Source: Marinobacter segnicrescens (GTDB taxonomy: Bacteria > Pseudomonadota > Gammaproteobacteria > Pseudomonadales > Oleiphilaceae). From it: a stretch of 59,452 bases of DNA. Made by a program: the position numbers and the translations under genes. Of the stretch, positions 35,676 through 43,900 are shown piece by piece. The notes beneath the pieces were generated by a model. That model did not search any database. It had not been told where the DNA came from and saw nothing but the letters and a program-made list of their open reading frames with translations. The stretch spans positions 1 through 59,452 of the forward strand of contig NZ_FOHZ01000018.1 of NCBI RefSeq assembly GCF_900111555.1. The letters run 5' to 3'. The first letter of the stretch is position 1; each line of letters starts with the position of its first letter.

Positions 35676-36329
35676 ATGTCGTACGGAGTCATACTAGCCA
35701 AGATTCTTCCTCAAAAATACGTGGCTGACTTCCTTGACGGAAACCTGTACATGAATACGGACGCGTATTTCGTTACGGTTGAATCGTCTGATGCACTCCG
35801 GTCAGATACTCATGAAGGAGTGGATGAAGCGTGGCAATTCAAAGAAATCTCCATTCGAGACAGCTCCGGTAACTGGACGCCGATTGGCGGTGCGCAAAGC
35901 CCGTTGATGTACCGGTACGGAGAAAAAGAAAGCCGAAACATCCTCTGTATGTACATGTTTACTGATAAGCCCGACTTTCATTTCGATGAACGAAATATTG
36001 GCTTCGGGGATGCGGCTGTGATCATAACCGACTTAAAAGAGTTTGTGAGGCGCTACAAGGCAGCAGCACAAGACGCCGGGAAGCGGCTGCTACACGGTCC
36101 GGTCGATTACGTCGATAAACGTGACTATCATGGCCAAATGGGGCCTTTCCGCAAGTTCTCGGAGTACCAATATCAAAGCGAATTTCGCTTTGTTCTGTTC
36201 GGTGAGAACGGAGAACCGCCCAAGCCCCTAAAGTTTTCTGTGGGCGATATCAGAGACATTGCGATGGTTTTCTCAAGCAACCAATTACCGGAGTTGCCAA
36301 AGGTAAAGTCTCAGGATGGTCGCAACTAA
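35676..36329 (+). CDS. Integron cassette 5 protein, unknown
   Basis: A 217-residue soluble protein. It has a pattern I have seen in an uncharacterised family: an aromatic strand then a charged RSDTHEG near residue 42, and FRKFSEYQYQSEFRFVLFG near 170. No catalytic motif is recognised. The start at 35676 has GAAGGAG upstream. It directly follows the OLD cassette but has its own attC, so co-function is not implied by structure. Cassette 35658-36408. Confidence 0.72.
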   Translation: MSYGVILAKILPQKYVADFLDGNLYMNTDAYFVTVESSDALRSDTHEGVDEAWQFKEISIRDSSGNWTPIGGAQSPLMYRYGEKESRNILCMYMFTDKPDFHFDERNIGFGDAAVIITDLKEFVRRYKAAAQDAGKRLLHGPVDYVDKRDYHGQMGPFRKFSEYQYQSEFRFVLFGENGEPPKPLKFSVGDIRDIAMVFSSNQLPELPKVKSQDGRN

Positions 36330-36414
36330 ATATAACCAGGCCAGGCACGGCGACGCCTTTTTCGTTGCGGCTTCGCCTTCACTACAAAGGCGCGCATGCT
36401 GGCATGCGTTAAGC
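36330..36414 (+). repeat. attC5
   Basis: The cores are ATATAAC (36330-36336), matching the TTATAT that opens cassette 5, and GTTAAGC (36408-36414). Arms are nearly the same as in attC1 and attC3. Length 85 bases. Confidence 0.88.
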
Positions 36415-36435
36415 AGTAAAAGGTAAGCACGAGCA

Positions 36436-36750
36436 ATGGCAAATAATTGGAACATCCCGGACTGGCTCGAAAAAGAGATCCGAGTACGCGATACGGTATG
36501 CGTCTATTGCGGCAATGAGTTTACCCCTGCGAAAGTATCGAGAAGGTCTGCGGCTAGCTGGGAACATATCATCAACGATGCCAACATTATTACTCGGGAA
36601 AATATTGCTCTCTGTTGCTGTGGCTGCAATGCCAGCAAAGGCCAAAAATCACTATCCGCCTGGCTGCAAACCAAGTACTGCAAAGACCGTGGCATCACAC
36701 CAGAAAACGTGGCTCCGGTAATAAAGCAGGCTATTGAGCGTGGCCTGTAG
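36436..36750 (+). CDS. Integron cassette 6: HNH endonuclease-like protein
   Basis: A 104-residue protein with an HNH-type fold: a zinc-finger pair starts at CVYCGNEF, the catalytic segment is WEHIINDANI near residue 48, and the second zinc pair is in CCCGCNASKG. It could act as a small DNA nuclease; it has no toxin or methylase partner in its cassette. The ATG at 36436 follows an A-rich leader. Cassette 36409-36804. Confidence 0.82.
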   Translation: MANNWNIPDWLEKEIRVRDTVCVYCGNEFTPAKVSRRSAASWEHIINDANIITRENIALCCCGCNASKGQKSLSAWLQTKYCKDRGITPENVAPVIKQAIERGL

Positions 36751-36756
36751 TTTTAT

Positions 36757-36810
36757 GCTTAACAAATAAGGATAGGTCGCGCACCGCCGCGACCTGATCC
36801 GGTGTTGGAC
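36757..36810 (+). repeat. attC6 (last attC, short)
   Basis: The cores are GCTTAAC (36757-36763), matching the TTAAGC that opens cassette 6, and GTTGGAC (36804-36810). The stem GATAGGTCGCG/CGCGACCTGATC has a CACCGC loop. At 54 bases it is the shortest site here. No seventh matching left core (GTCCAAC) was seen, so the array ends at this point. Confidence 0.83.
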
Positions 36811-37006
36811 GAGCCCGGTGCTTCATTATTAAGGAAATAGCGGCGGAGAACTCAGAGGTGCTTTGGCCCTGGCTTTTGGCGGCCTCTTTTGTCAGGCCAG
36901 AGTTACCCGGGGCCGCCGGTGAAGCTGGCAGCCGGTGTGCCCTGGTCGTGGTGTCATAAGGTGCGTTGGCTCCTCCCGCTTGAGTACGTGTCGGATGGTC
37001 GGTAAT

Positions 37007-38080
37007 TTATGCTGGCCATCGTCGCCGAATGACCGGCCACCGGCAGGGTTGGCGCCAGACCGTGAGGCTCATGGGCTGGCCACAACAGGGGCAAGCGCGT
37101 TGCTTGCGGGGTTGGCTTACGGTTGCCATCGACGGTAGCGTCACGCGGAGAAGCAACTGCAACCGGTGTAGCGTTTTGCGTGCCCCGCTGTGCAGAAAAC
37201 CGTATTCCCGCACCCGTCGCAGCCCCTTTGGCAAGACGTGCTGCAAGACTCGCCAGAGGAATCGATCCGCCGGTTCCGTCAGGGTCTGCCAACACTGGGT
37301 CTGGCTGTCCCGGTAGCGGAAGGTCACCTGTTCGCCATCGTAGGCCACGATATTCGGCTCCCGCAGCACCCCGCGATAGAGGTAACGGGCCAGATAAGTC
37401 AGCGCGTGATCTCCGCGCCCGACCTGCTCACACTGGGCGATCCAGTCCTGGGGAATGGCGTCCGGCAAGGCAAAGCCCTGCTTGCGCATTCGGTCGAGGA
37501 ACTTGGCGCGGAACACCCGGGCCAGAGCCCGGCCATTGAACAGGTACTTTCCGGCCCGGCGTTGCCAGCGAGATCCGGTCAGCCCGCCGCCGGGGATCAC
37601 GATGTGGACATGGGGGTGGAAGGCCAAGCGCCGGGAGTGGGTGTGCAACACCCCCACCAGCCCGAGTTGGTTGCCCAGGCGTTGATCGTTGCGGGCAAAC
37701 TGGTTCAGGGTCTCCCGGGCAACCTGGAACAGGGTGTGACAGGTCCACCGAAGATGATGCCAGGCAAAGCCCCGCAACTGGACTGGCAGGGTGAAGGTCA
37801 CCAGGAAATAGTCCACCGGCAGCAATTTCTGTCGTTGCCGCTCCAGCCACTGGCGGTTGGTGCCGTGCTGACAGGCCGGGCAACTGCGATGGCCGCAGGA
37901 CGGATAGGCCTGTTGTCGCTGCTGACAGGGCGCGCACTGATAGCGAACCTCGCCGCAGTCCGGCGTATGACAGGCAAGAATGGATCGGATGGCGGCGTGA
38001 TGCTCCGGTCGCATCCGCCCGCCATAACGGAGCTGCAGGCTGGTCTGATGATCGCGCAGGATTTGCGCCAGCGTGATCAT
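37007..38080 (-). CDS. IS91-family transposase (HUH, single tyrosine)
   Basis: A 357-residue protein. N-terminal zinc-binding cysteines are seen in YQCAPCQQ, CGHRSCPACQ; the HUH motif is HPHVHIVIPGGG near residue 175; and the catalytic tyrosine is in LTYLARYLYRGV near 245. It is full length. The start codon overlaps the recombinase stop (ATGA). Confidence 0.92.
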   Translation of the reverse strand: MITLAQILRDHQTSLQLRYGGRMRPEHHAAIRSILACHTPDCGEVRYQCAPCQQRQQAYPSCGHRSCPACQHGTNRQWLERQRQKLLPVDYFLVTFTLPVQLRGFAWHHLRWTCHTLFQVARETLNQFARNDQRLGNQLGLVGVLHTHSRRLAFHPHVHIVIPGGGLTGSRWQRRAGKYLFNGRALARVFRAKFLDRMRKQGFALPDAIPQDWIAQCEQVGRGDHALTYLARYLYRGVLREPNIVAYDGEQVTFRYRDSQTQCWQTLTEPADRFLWRVLQHVLPKGLRRVREYGFLHSGARKTLHRLQLLLRVTLPSMATVSQPRKQRACPCCGQPMSLTVWRQPCRWPVIRRRWPA

Positions 38081-38988
38081 TCGTTCACCCAGTCGACCTG
38101 CAGGCGCTCCACCAGGGCGTTGATCATCAGGGCACTGTTTTGTTGGGCCTCCTGGGTCATTCGGGTATAACGTGCGGTGGTCACCGGGCTGGCATGCCCG
38201 AGCAGGGTCTGGATGGAGCGAAGATTGACGCCATTCTCCAGCAAGTGGGTGGCAAAGCTGTGGCGTAGAGAGTGAATGTGGACACGCTTGCGAATGCCGC
38301 AGTCCAGGGCGACCTGCTTGATGGCTTTCTGAACGCTGGCCCGGGCCATGATCCGGGCCTCCCCCGGAGCAACCACCGTTTGGAAGGGTGGCTGGCCACC
38401 GGGAAACAGTAGATCCGGATGACGATGTGTGGCCCAGTAACGTCGCAAGGCCTTGAGCGTCATCAGAGGTAAAGGCACGAACCGATCCTTCTTGCCTTTG
38501 CCGCAGCGCACGTGGACGCGCATCAGGTGACTGTCGACATCGGCGATGGTCAGGCTCAGGGATTCGCTCAGCCGCAGTCCCAGGCTGTAGGTGGTGAGGA
38601 AGTAGACCTGGTAGCTGAGTTTGCGGGTGTGGCTGATCAGGCGCCCGATCTCATCCAGGGAGAGTACATCCTGCAGGGTCTGAACCTTGGGCGGCTTGAC
38701 GATGGGAACATACTCCCAGGGTTTGTCGAGGACATACTGATAGAAACGCTGCAGAGCATTGCGGGCAATTTTGACCAGGCTCCAGGAGCGATGCTCGACC
38801 AGGTGAATGAAATACTGCTGGAGCTGCTCGGTGCTAAGCTGGTCGGGACAGGTATCGAAATGGTCGCTCACCTGTCGCAGGCAGCGGGTGTAGAGGTCGA
38901 TGGTCTTGGCGCTTTTGCCCCGCAGGGTGAGTTCGTTATGGTAGCGTTGATGCAGAACTTGAAAACGAGCGTGGTCGTGGGTGTTCAT
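38077..38988 (-). CDS. Tyrosine recombinase of the IS91-type element
   Basis: A 303-residue site-specific recombinase: SAM-like N-terminal domain, Arg in SLGLRLSESL, HSLRHSFATHLL box and Tyr in TTARYTRM. It is coupled to the transposase gene. Such recombinases accompany many IS91 relatives and may resolve intermediates. The start at 38988 is preferred; an upstream ATG at 39093 crosses the element end. It lacks the IntI insert. Confidence 0.9.
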   Translation of the reverse strand: MNTHDHARFQVLHQRYHNELTLRGKSAKTIDLYTRCLRQVSDHFDTCPDQLSTEQLQQYFIHLVEHRSWSLVKIARNALQRFYQYVLDKPWEYVPIVKPPKVQTLQDVLSLDEIGRLISHTRKLSYQVYFLTTYSLGLRLSESLSLTIADVDSHLMRVHVRCGKGKKDRFVPLPLMTLKALRRYWATHRHPDLLFPGGQPPFQTVVAPGEARIMARASVQKAIKQVALDCGIRKRVHIHSLRHSFATHLLENGVNLRSIQTLLGHASPVTTARYTRMTQEAQQNSALMINALVERLQVDWVNE

Positions 38989-38997
38989 GACGCGTCT

Positions 38998-39032
38998 CCT
39001 GACAGGCCCTTCCGAAATAGAAGGGGTCAGGA
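38998..39032. repeat. Hairpin near the IS91 terminal end
   Basis: CCTGAC.AGGCCCTTC and GAAGGGG.TCAGG pair across a CGAAATA loop just upstream of the recombinase gene. It lies where the termination end (terIS) is expected. The role is inferred. Confidence 0.5.
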
Positions 39033-39096
39033 AAGTACAGACGATTTGCGCCTCTGCCGCGTAGCGGCTTCGTTCAACAAGGAGGTAAGGCAAAAG

Positions 39097-39474
39097 ATGA
39101 TGAACGATAAGGCAAAACGAATAACGAGGAAGAGCAGTACGCCTATCAAGGTGTACTGCTTACCCGAGGAAAAGGAGCATATCGAGGCGCAAGCAAAGCG
39201 AGCAGGCATGAGCGCTGCGAGTTATCTGCGTGAGGTTGGCCAGGGCTACAAGATCAAGGGTGTGGTCGATTGTGAGCAGGTACGGGAGTTGGCTCGAATC
39301 AACGGCGATCTTGGTCGTTTGGGTGGCCTATTGAAGCTATGGCTGACCGATGACGTGCGAACTGCCCAGTTTGGCCAGTCAACGATCCTTGCTGTTCTAA
39401 GTAAGATCGAGGCGACGCAGGAGGAAATGGGTAAGGTCATGACCAAGGTAGTCATGCCGAGGTCTGAGCCATGA
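39097..39474 (+). CDS. traJ: TraJ-like relaxosome protein (IncP/RP4 type), remnant transfer region
   Basis: A 125-residue protein very close to RP4 TraJ as I recall it, including PIKVYCLPEE, AGMSAASYL, VGQGYKI and LARINGDLGRLGGLLKLWL. RP4 TraJ binds oriT and recruits the TraI relaxase. A strong AGGAGGT precedes the start. Just after the stop, ATGATCGCT at 39482 resembles the first codons of traI (Met-Ile-Ala), then similarity ends. oriT upstream is missing, replaced by the IS91 end. It therefore cannot work in transfer by itself. Confidence 0.88.
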   Translation: MMNDKAKRITRKSSTPIKVYCLPEEKEHIEAQAKRAGMSAASYLREVGQGYKIKGVVDCEQVRELARINGDLGRLGGLLKLWLTDDVRTAQFGQSTILAVLSKIEATQEEMGKVMTKVVMPRSEP

Positions 39475-39495
39475 CAAAGCTATGATCGCTCCCCC

Positions 39496-39678
39496 CTATT
39501 TTTTACGTCGGCGGGCCAGCTCCGCCTTTGCCCAAGCTGAAGACTCCAGCATATCCCGCCGAAGCTCCAATATCTCTTGGTCTGTCAGTCTCCGAACGCC
39601 CCGGCTCTCGGTCTCACCTTCGGGTGGCAAGGCTTTTTTGGAGTCACCTTCTGGTTCGGTAGGCTTCCTTTTACCCAT
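39496..39678 (-). CDS. Small charged protein, unknown
   Basis: A 60-residue highly charged protein with a helical C-terminus (LTDQEILELRRDMLESSAWAK). The ATG at 39678 is preceded by GAGGGAGAG; an ORF to 39777 is less likely. It lies between traJ and Hachiman, convergent with traJ. Family not recognised. Confidence 0.55.
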   Translation of the reverse strand: MGKRKPTEPEGDSKKALPPEGETESRGVRRLTDQEILELRRDMLESSAWAKAELARRRKK

Positions 39679-39964
39679 GCGCTCTCCCTCGGTTCTGAAG
39701 CAATGTCCTTTGCATGCCCTAGCTTCCTGATTTTGATCGCTGAAGCTGACGATGAATGTTAGCATTAGCGCAGGCATATTGGCGTGTTGATTGCGCCATT
39801 ACATCAACAAAAAAGGTAGCAACCGGGTCGCTAGACCATCAGTAACTAGACTTGGGCGCATCTAATGCTCACGCAGGCGGTTTCTACCATAGTAATAGCT
39901 GGCAACCGGCGGGGTACCGGATGACGGCTTGGGGCAGGCCAAGATAGGACGATGGTGTTCAAAT

Positions 39965-40132
39965 ATGGAAAAAAACAACTGGGCTGTTCTAGGTTGGAAT
40001 AACGAGCTTTCTTTGAAGCACCTCCAAGTTCTCGTCGTTAGCGCCGAAGATGCTCAATTTTTACGCAAGGTGTTAAATCCAGCTCTACTGTTCTCCGGAC
40101 TTGGCCAAGCTGTCAATGGGAAGTTGTTGTGA
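39965..40132 (+). CDS. Small ORF coupled to hamA, unknown
   Basis: A 55-residue ORF (MEKNNWAVLGW start, helical LQVLVVSAEDAQFLRKVL). Its stop overlaps the hamA start (TGATG). No good ribosome site precedes it. It could be a real leader or partner gene or a degraded remnant. The 39679-39964 stretch upstream shows no gene. Confidence 0.4.
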   Translation: MEKNNWAVLGWNNELSLKHLQVLVVSAEDAQFLRKVLNPALLFSGLGQAVNGKLL

Positions 40133-40929
40133 TGCCTATGCCGATTCCGCAGCTTGCGTATGATACCACCACTGCACCTGTGACTGGTCAAGGTTTGATC
40201 TATGACGAGACACAAGTGGAGGAAATTCTGGCAGGGCCAGTAAAGGATATTTTGCAGGATACGCCAGGTACAGATGAGCTGGAGGAGCTACTGGCGAGCG
40301 TCGTAAGCACTGAGTTTGAGCAAGGAGGACTCAGTGAATTGCTTGCAGACCACACGGTGCCCAATAATTGGCGTGTTGGAGAAGCCATCGCAGAGGCATT
40401 CGTAGCTGGTAAAGGGAGTTGTATTTTCCCTTGGCCAACCGGTCGCGACCTTAAGAATCCCAATGCGAGCCCAGCTGGTTGTGATTTAACTGGATTCCAG
40501 CCTGTAGATGATGAGGAGCTTCCCCATCGTTTTGCCTTTGGAGAGGTAAAAACCTCTGAACATAACCAGTCGCCCCCAAGTGTCATGACCAGCTTAGGAA
40601 ATCAGCTACACGGATTACGTGATAATCGCCAAGTGAAAAATGCACTTTGTCGTTATCTAGGACATCACGCTATACGAGCAGATTGGGAGCCAATGTTTAA
40701 GAGTGCTACCAAACGCTATTTGAGTTCTAATAGTACTGATGTCGCGGTTTATGGTGTTTTGGTGCGCGATATTGCACCAGACGCTTCGGATATTTCCGCC
40801 CGCGTAGTGTCGCTGGCTGCCAATTGTCCAGCGCACACCGATATTGAAATGTATGCATTATACCTCCCCGTTAACGCAATTAGCACTCTATCTGAGCGTG
40901 CTCAAGCCGCTATGCAGGAGGCGTCATGA
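40132..40929 (+). CDS. hamA: Hachiman defence protein HamA (DUF1837-type nuclease)
   Basis: A 265-residue protein with a PD-(D/E)xK-like arrangement: Asp in GCDLTGF near residue 118 and GEVKTS near 138-140. DUF1837 HamA proteins are the nuclease effectors of Hachiman, released by the HamB helicase when it meets phage-altered DNA. The stop overlaps the hamB start (ATGA). A GTG one codon upstream at 40129 is an alternative start. Assignment rests on the motifs and the helicase partner. Confidence 0.78.
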   Translation: MPMPIPQLAYDTTTAPVTGQGLIYDETQVEEILAGPVKDILQDTPGTDELEELLASVVSTEFEQGGLSELLADHTVPNNWRVGEAIAEAFVAGKGSCIFPWPTGRDLKNPNASPAGCDLTGFQPVDDEELPHRFAFGEVKTSEHNQSPPSVMTSLGNQLHGLRDNRQVKNALCRYLGHHAIRADWEPMFKSATKRYLSSNSTDVAVYGVLVRDIAPDASDISARVVSLAANCPAHTDIEMYALYLPVNAISTLSERAQAAMQEAS

Positions 40930-43900
40930 CGCTTTCGCAAGAGCACTTGATACAGGTCGATCAGCACTGGGCTGTGCAATCCATTAGCGATGAGCTTCGA
41001 GTTCAAGCTATGGAGATGGCTGAATTGCGTTTTGTTGATATTTCATTAGGTAATTTGCTTGAACACTCTCAGGCAGAATTTGATACCGATTTGTTGGAGA
41101 GGGTAGCAACTGCTTATGAACTAGCTGCCATTGAGGGAATTGGTCCACTGCTGCACCCAGTATCAGATCAAGAAAATAAACACCTTCGCGAATTGGCACA
41201 AGCTGGTGCATACCGAGCATTTAGTCTGTTTCGTGTATTGCCTGTACCTCGCCATGATGAGGAAAGATTATTCCATATATTGCATGTGGCTGGACTAGCT
41301 TATTGTGGTGATCGCTGGACTGATTTAAGGCGTTGGCTTGATGAGCAAAAGGGTGCATTAGAAGTCCCAAGTGTAGCGTCTGTGTCTTGGGATAAACGGT
41401 TACTGTACAGAATTTTTGATTGCTGGCTTCGTTTGCTGCGTAAAAACCGCTGGGATGATCTTGATCAGATATCTGAGATAGTGCTTGGTCTTCGCAATGA
41501 CCAAGCCGATCATGAAAAAGCTCTTCTAGGCCGAGTTCAGGGTGCCGAGGCTCAGACCATCGCGATGCGATTAGTAGCTCTTTACCATTGGGCCAAAGCG
41601 ACTGAGCGACTAGCTGTATATATGCTTCAGGGCGAACCTGTGGCGATAGATGCTCAATTGGATCAGCACTTCGAAGCGGCTCTGAAGGCTGCTCAAGCAT
41701 CCAAAGATATGCAGCTTGAGGTGATTTTACGTTGGTTGCATGTCGCGAGTCGGAAGATGGTCGCTGGCTCCCTATGGTGGGTAGCTCACACAGTGAACTC
41801 ACGTGTGACTCGCTTTGTTTCTCATATAACCAAGCAAAAAGGGCTGTTTGAATTGCTGCCGCCACAGCGGGCAGCTCTCCAAGAACAGGGCTTGTTGGAC
41901 CAGGCTAGCCGTGCGGTAATTGTGGATTTGCCAACATCGGGTGGGAAAACAGCACTTGCCCAATTCCGAATACTGCAGGCACTTAACCAGTTTGATCAGG
42001 ATGATGGTTGGGTAGCTTATGTGGCTCCAACTCGAGCTCTTGTGTCTCAAATCACTCGGCGTCTGCGTGAAGACTTTGGACCGCTTGGAATACAAGTTGA
42101 ACCATTGACGGGAGCTGTCGAAGTAGACGCTTTTGAGGAAGCTCTGTTAGGAGAGGCTCGGGCATTTCAGGTGTTAGTTGCTACACCTGAAAAACTTCAG
42201 TTAGTTATGCGGAATAAGAAGGTTGCCAGGCCTTTGGCTTTGGTTGTAATGGATGAGGCGCACAACATTGAGGATGAGTCCCGGGGATTGCGAATTGAGT
42301 TACTGCTGGCAACGATCAAGCAAGAGTCACCTCGCGCTAATTTTTTATTGTTGATGCCTTTTGTTCCTAATGCGAATGATCTTGCTCAGTGGTTAGCAGC
42401 TGATCGTGGGCGAAGCATCAGTTTGGGGACTTCGGCGTGGCAGCCGAATGAGCGAATTGTTGGGCTTTTCGACATTCACAAAGGTGATAAGCGGGGAGAT
42501 TGGAACTTAAGTTTTGAGACACTCACAACTACTCAGCGAACGATTCACCTAAAAGGATCTCATGTCGTTGATGGGAATCGCCCCTTGCCAAAACTCACCT
42601 ATTCAAAAGCGAATGGTTTAGCAACGCAGGCGGTTGCCATGGCCAAGGCTTTTTCGAAGCGAGGTACGAGTATCGCAGTTGCTCAAACAATTCCAGACGC
42701 TTGGAGTATTGCTCGGAAAGTTGCAGCAGAACTCGATCCGTATGTGCAAATTCCTGATGATGTTAAGCTTGTTCAGCGCTTTTTGGCGGCAGAAATAAGT
42801 GTCGATTTTGAGTTGATCGAGATGCTGTCAAAAGGCGTCGTTGTACACCATGCCGGATTGCCTGTTGAAGCACTTTCTTTGATTGAGTGGCTCACTGAGA
42901 AGGGATACATCCGTGTAATGTGCGCCACAACAACAATTGCTCAAGGCCTCAATTTTCCTGTTTCCTCTGTTTTCTTGGCGACACGGAAACTTCCTTACGG
43001 TAAAGAAATGTCCCATCGAGCATTTTGGAACTTAGCTGGACGGGCTGGACGTATTGGTCATGATAGTGTTGGTGTTGTTGGTATTGCAGCAGGCTCTCAA
43101 CCTAATGAAATTAGGAAGTATGTTTCTGATGCTACTGTGTCCCTCGTATCTCGGCTTGAAGGTATGCTCGATGAACTTCAGGCTGCCGGAAATTTGGCAA
43201 ACTTATCGGTATTTATTCAAGAAGAGCAATGGGCAGACTTTCGTAGTTATATAGCTCACCTCTGGAATGAAAAGCGTAACCTTGATGAGGTGATTGGCGA
43301 GGCCGAACAACTATTGCGCAATACTTACGGTTTTGGCTCCCTTCGCGCGAAGGCTGACAGAGCCTCACAAGATAAGGCAGATGCTTTGCTTGAAGCTACC
43401 AAAGGGTATGTGCGCAAGCTAGCGGAGCATCCCGAAAACGCTTCCTTGGCAGATGTAACAGGCTTTTCTCCAGAAGGAGTTCGTTCGACCTTGTTGGATT
43501 TGAATAACCTTGAGAATAAGCTGACCCTTACGGATTGGGAACCATCCAGCTTGTTTGGTGATAAAGCACAATCCGTGTTGCCCAGTTTGATGGGTATCAT
43601 GCTGCGAGTCCCGCAACTGCAGGATGGGTTGCGTGAGATCAGTAAAGGTGAGGGTAATAGCCATCGAAAGCTAGCGGATATCACTCAAGCATGGGTAACT
43701 GGTAGCTCAATAGAGTCTATTGCGAAAGCCTATTTTCAGGGCGACTCTCTTACTGACCAAATCTCGAAAGCGTGTAGGGCTGTATATAGAGATTTAGCCA
43801 ACAACGGTGCTTGGGGGCTTTCGGCATTGAGTAAAATGCCAACATCTGGACTCGATTTTGAAAGCATGTCAGATGAGGACAAGCGTAAATTAAATAATTT

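Larger units (their letters stand above)
36852..39033 (-). mobile_element. IS91-family element with companion tyrosine recombinase
   Basis: The element contains a Y1/HUH transposase and an overlapping tyrosine recombinase. The tetranucleotide GAAC at 36848-36851 (GTTC on the element strand) matches the target known for this family at the replication-origin end, so I place that end at 36852. The other end is less certain; a hairpin at 38998-39032 may mark it. There are no terminal inverted repeats or target duplications, as expected for rolling-circle elements. Confidence 0.7.

Noticed and set aside
38512..39096. Plus-strand extension of the traJ ORF through the recombinase gene
   Set aside because: The recombinase on the minus strand is complete and traJ has its own AGGAGGT before 39097, which matches the length of RP4 TraJ.
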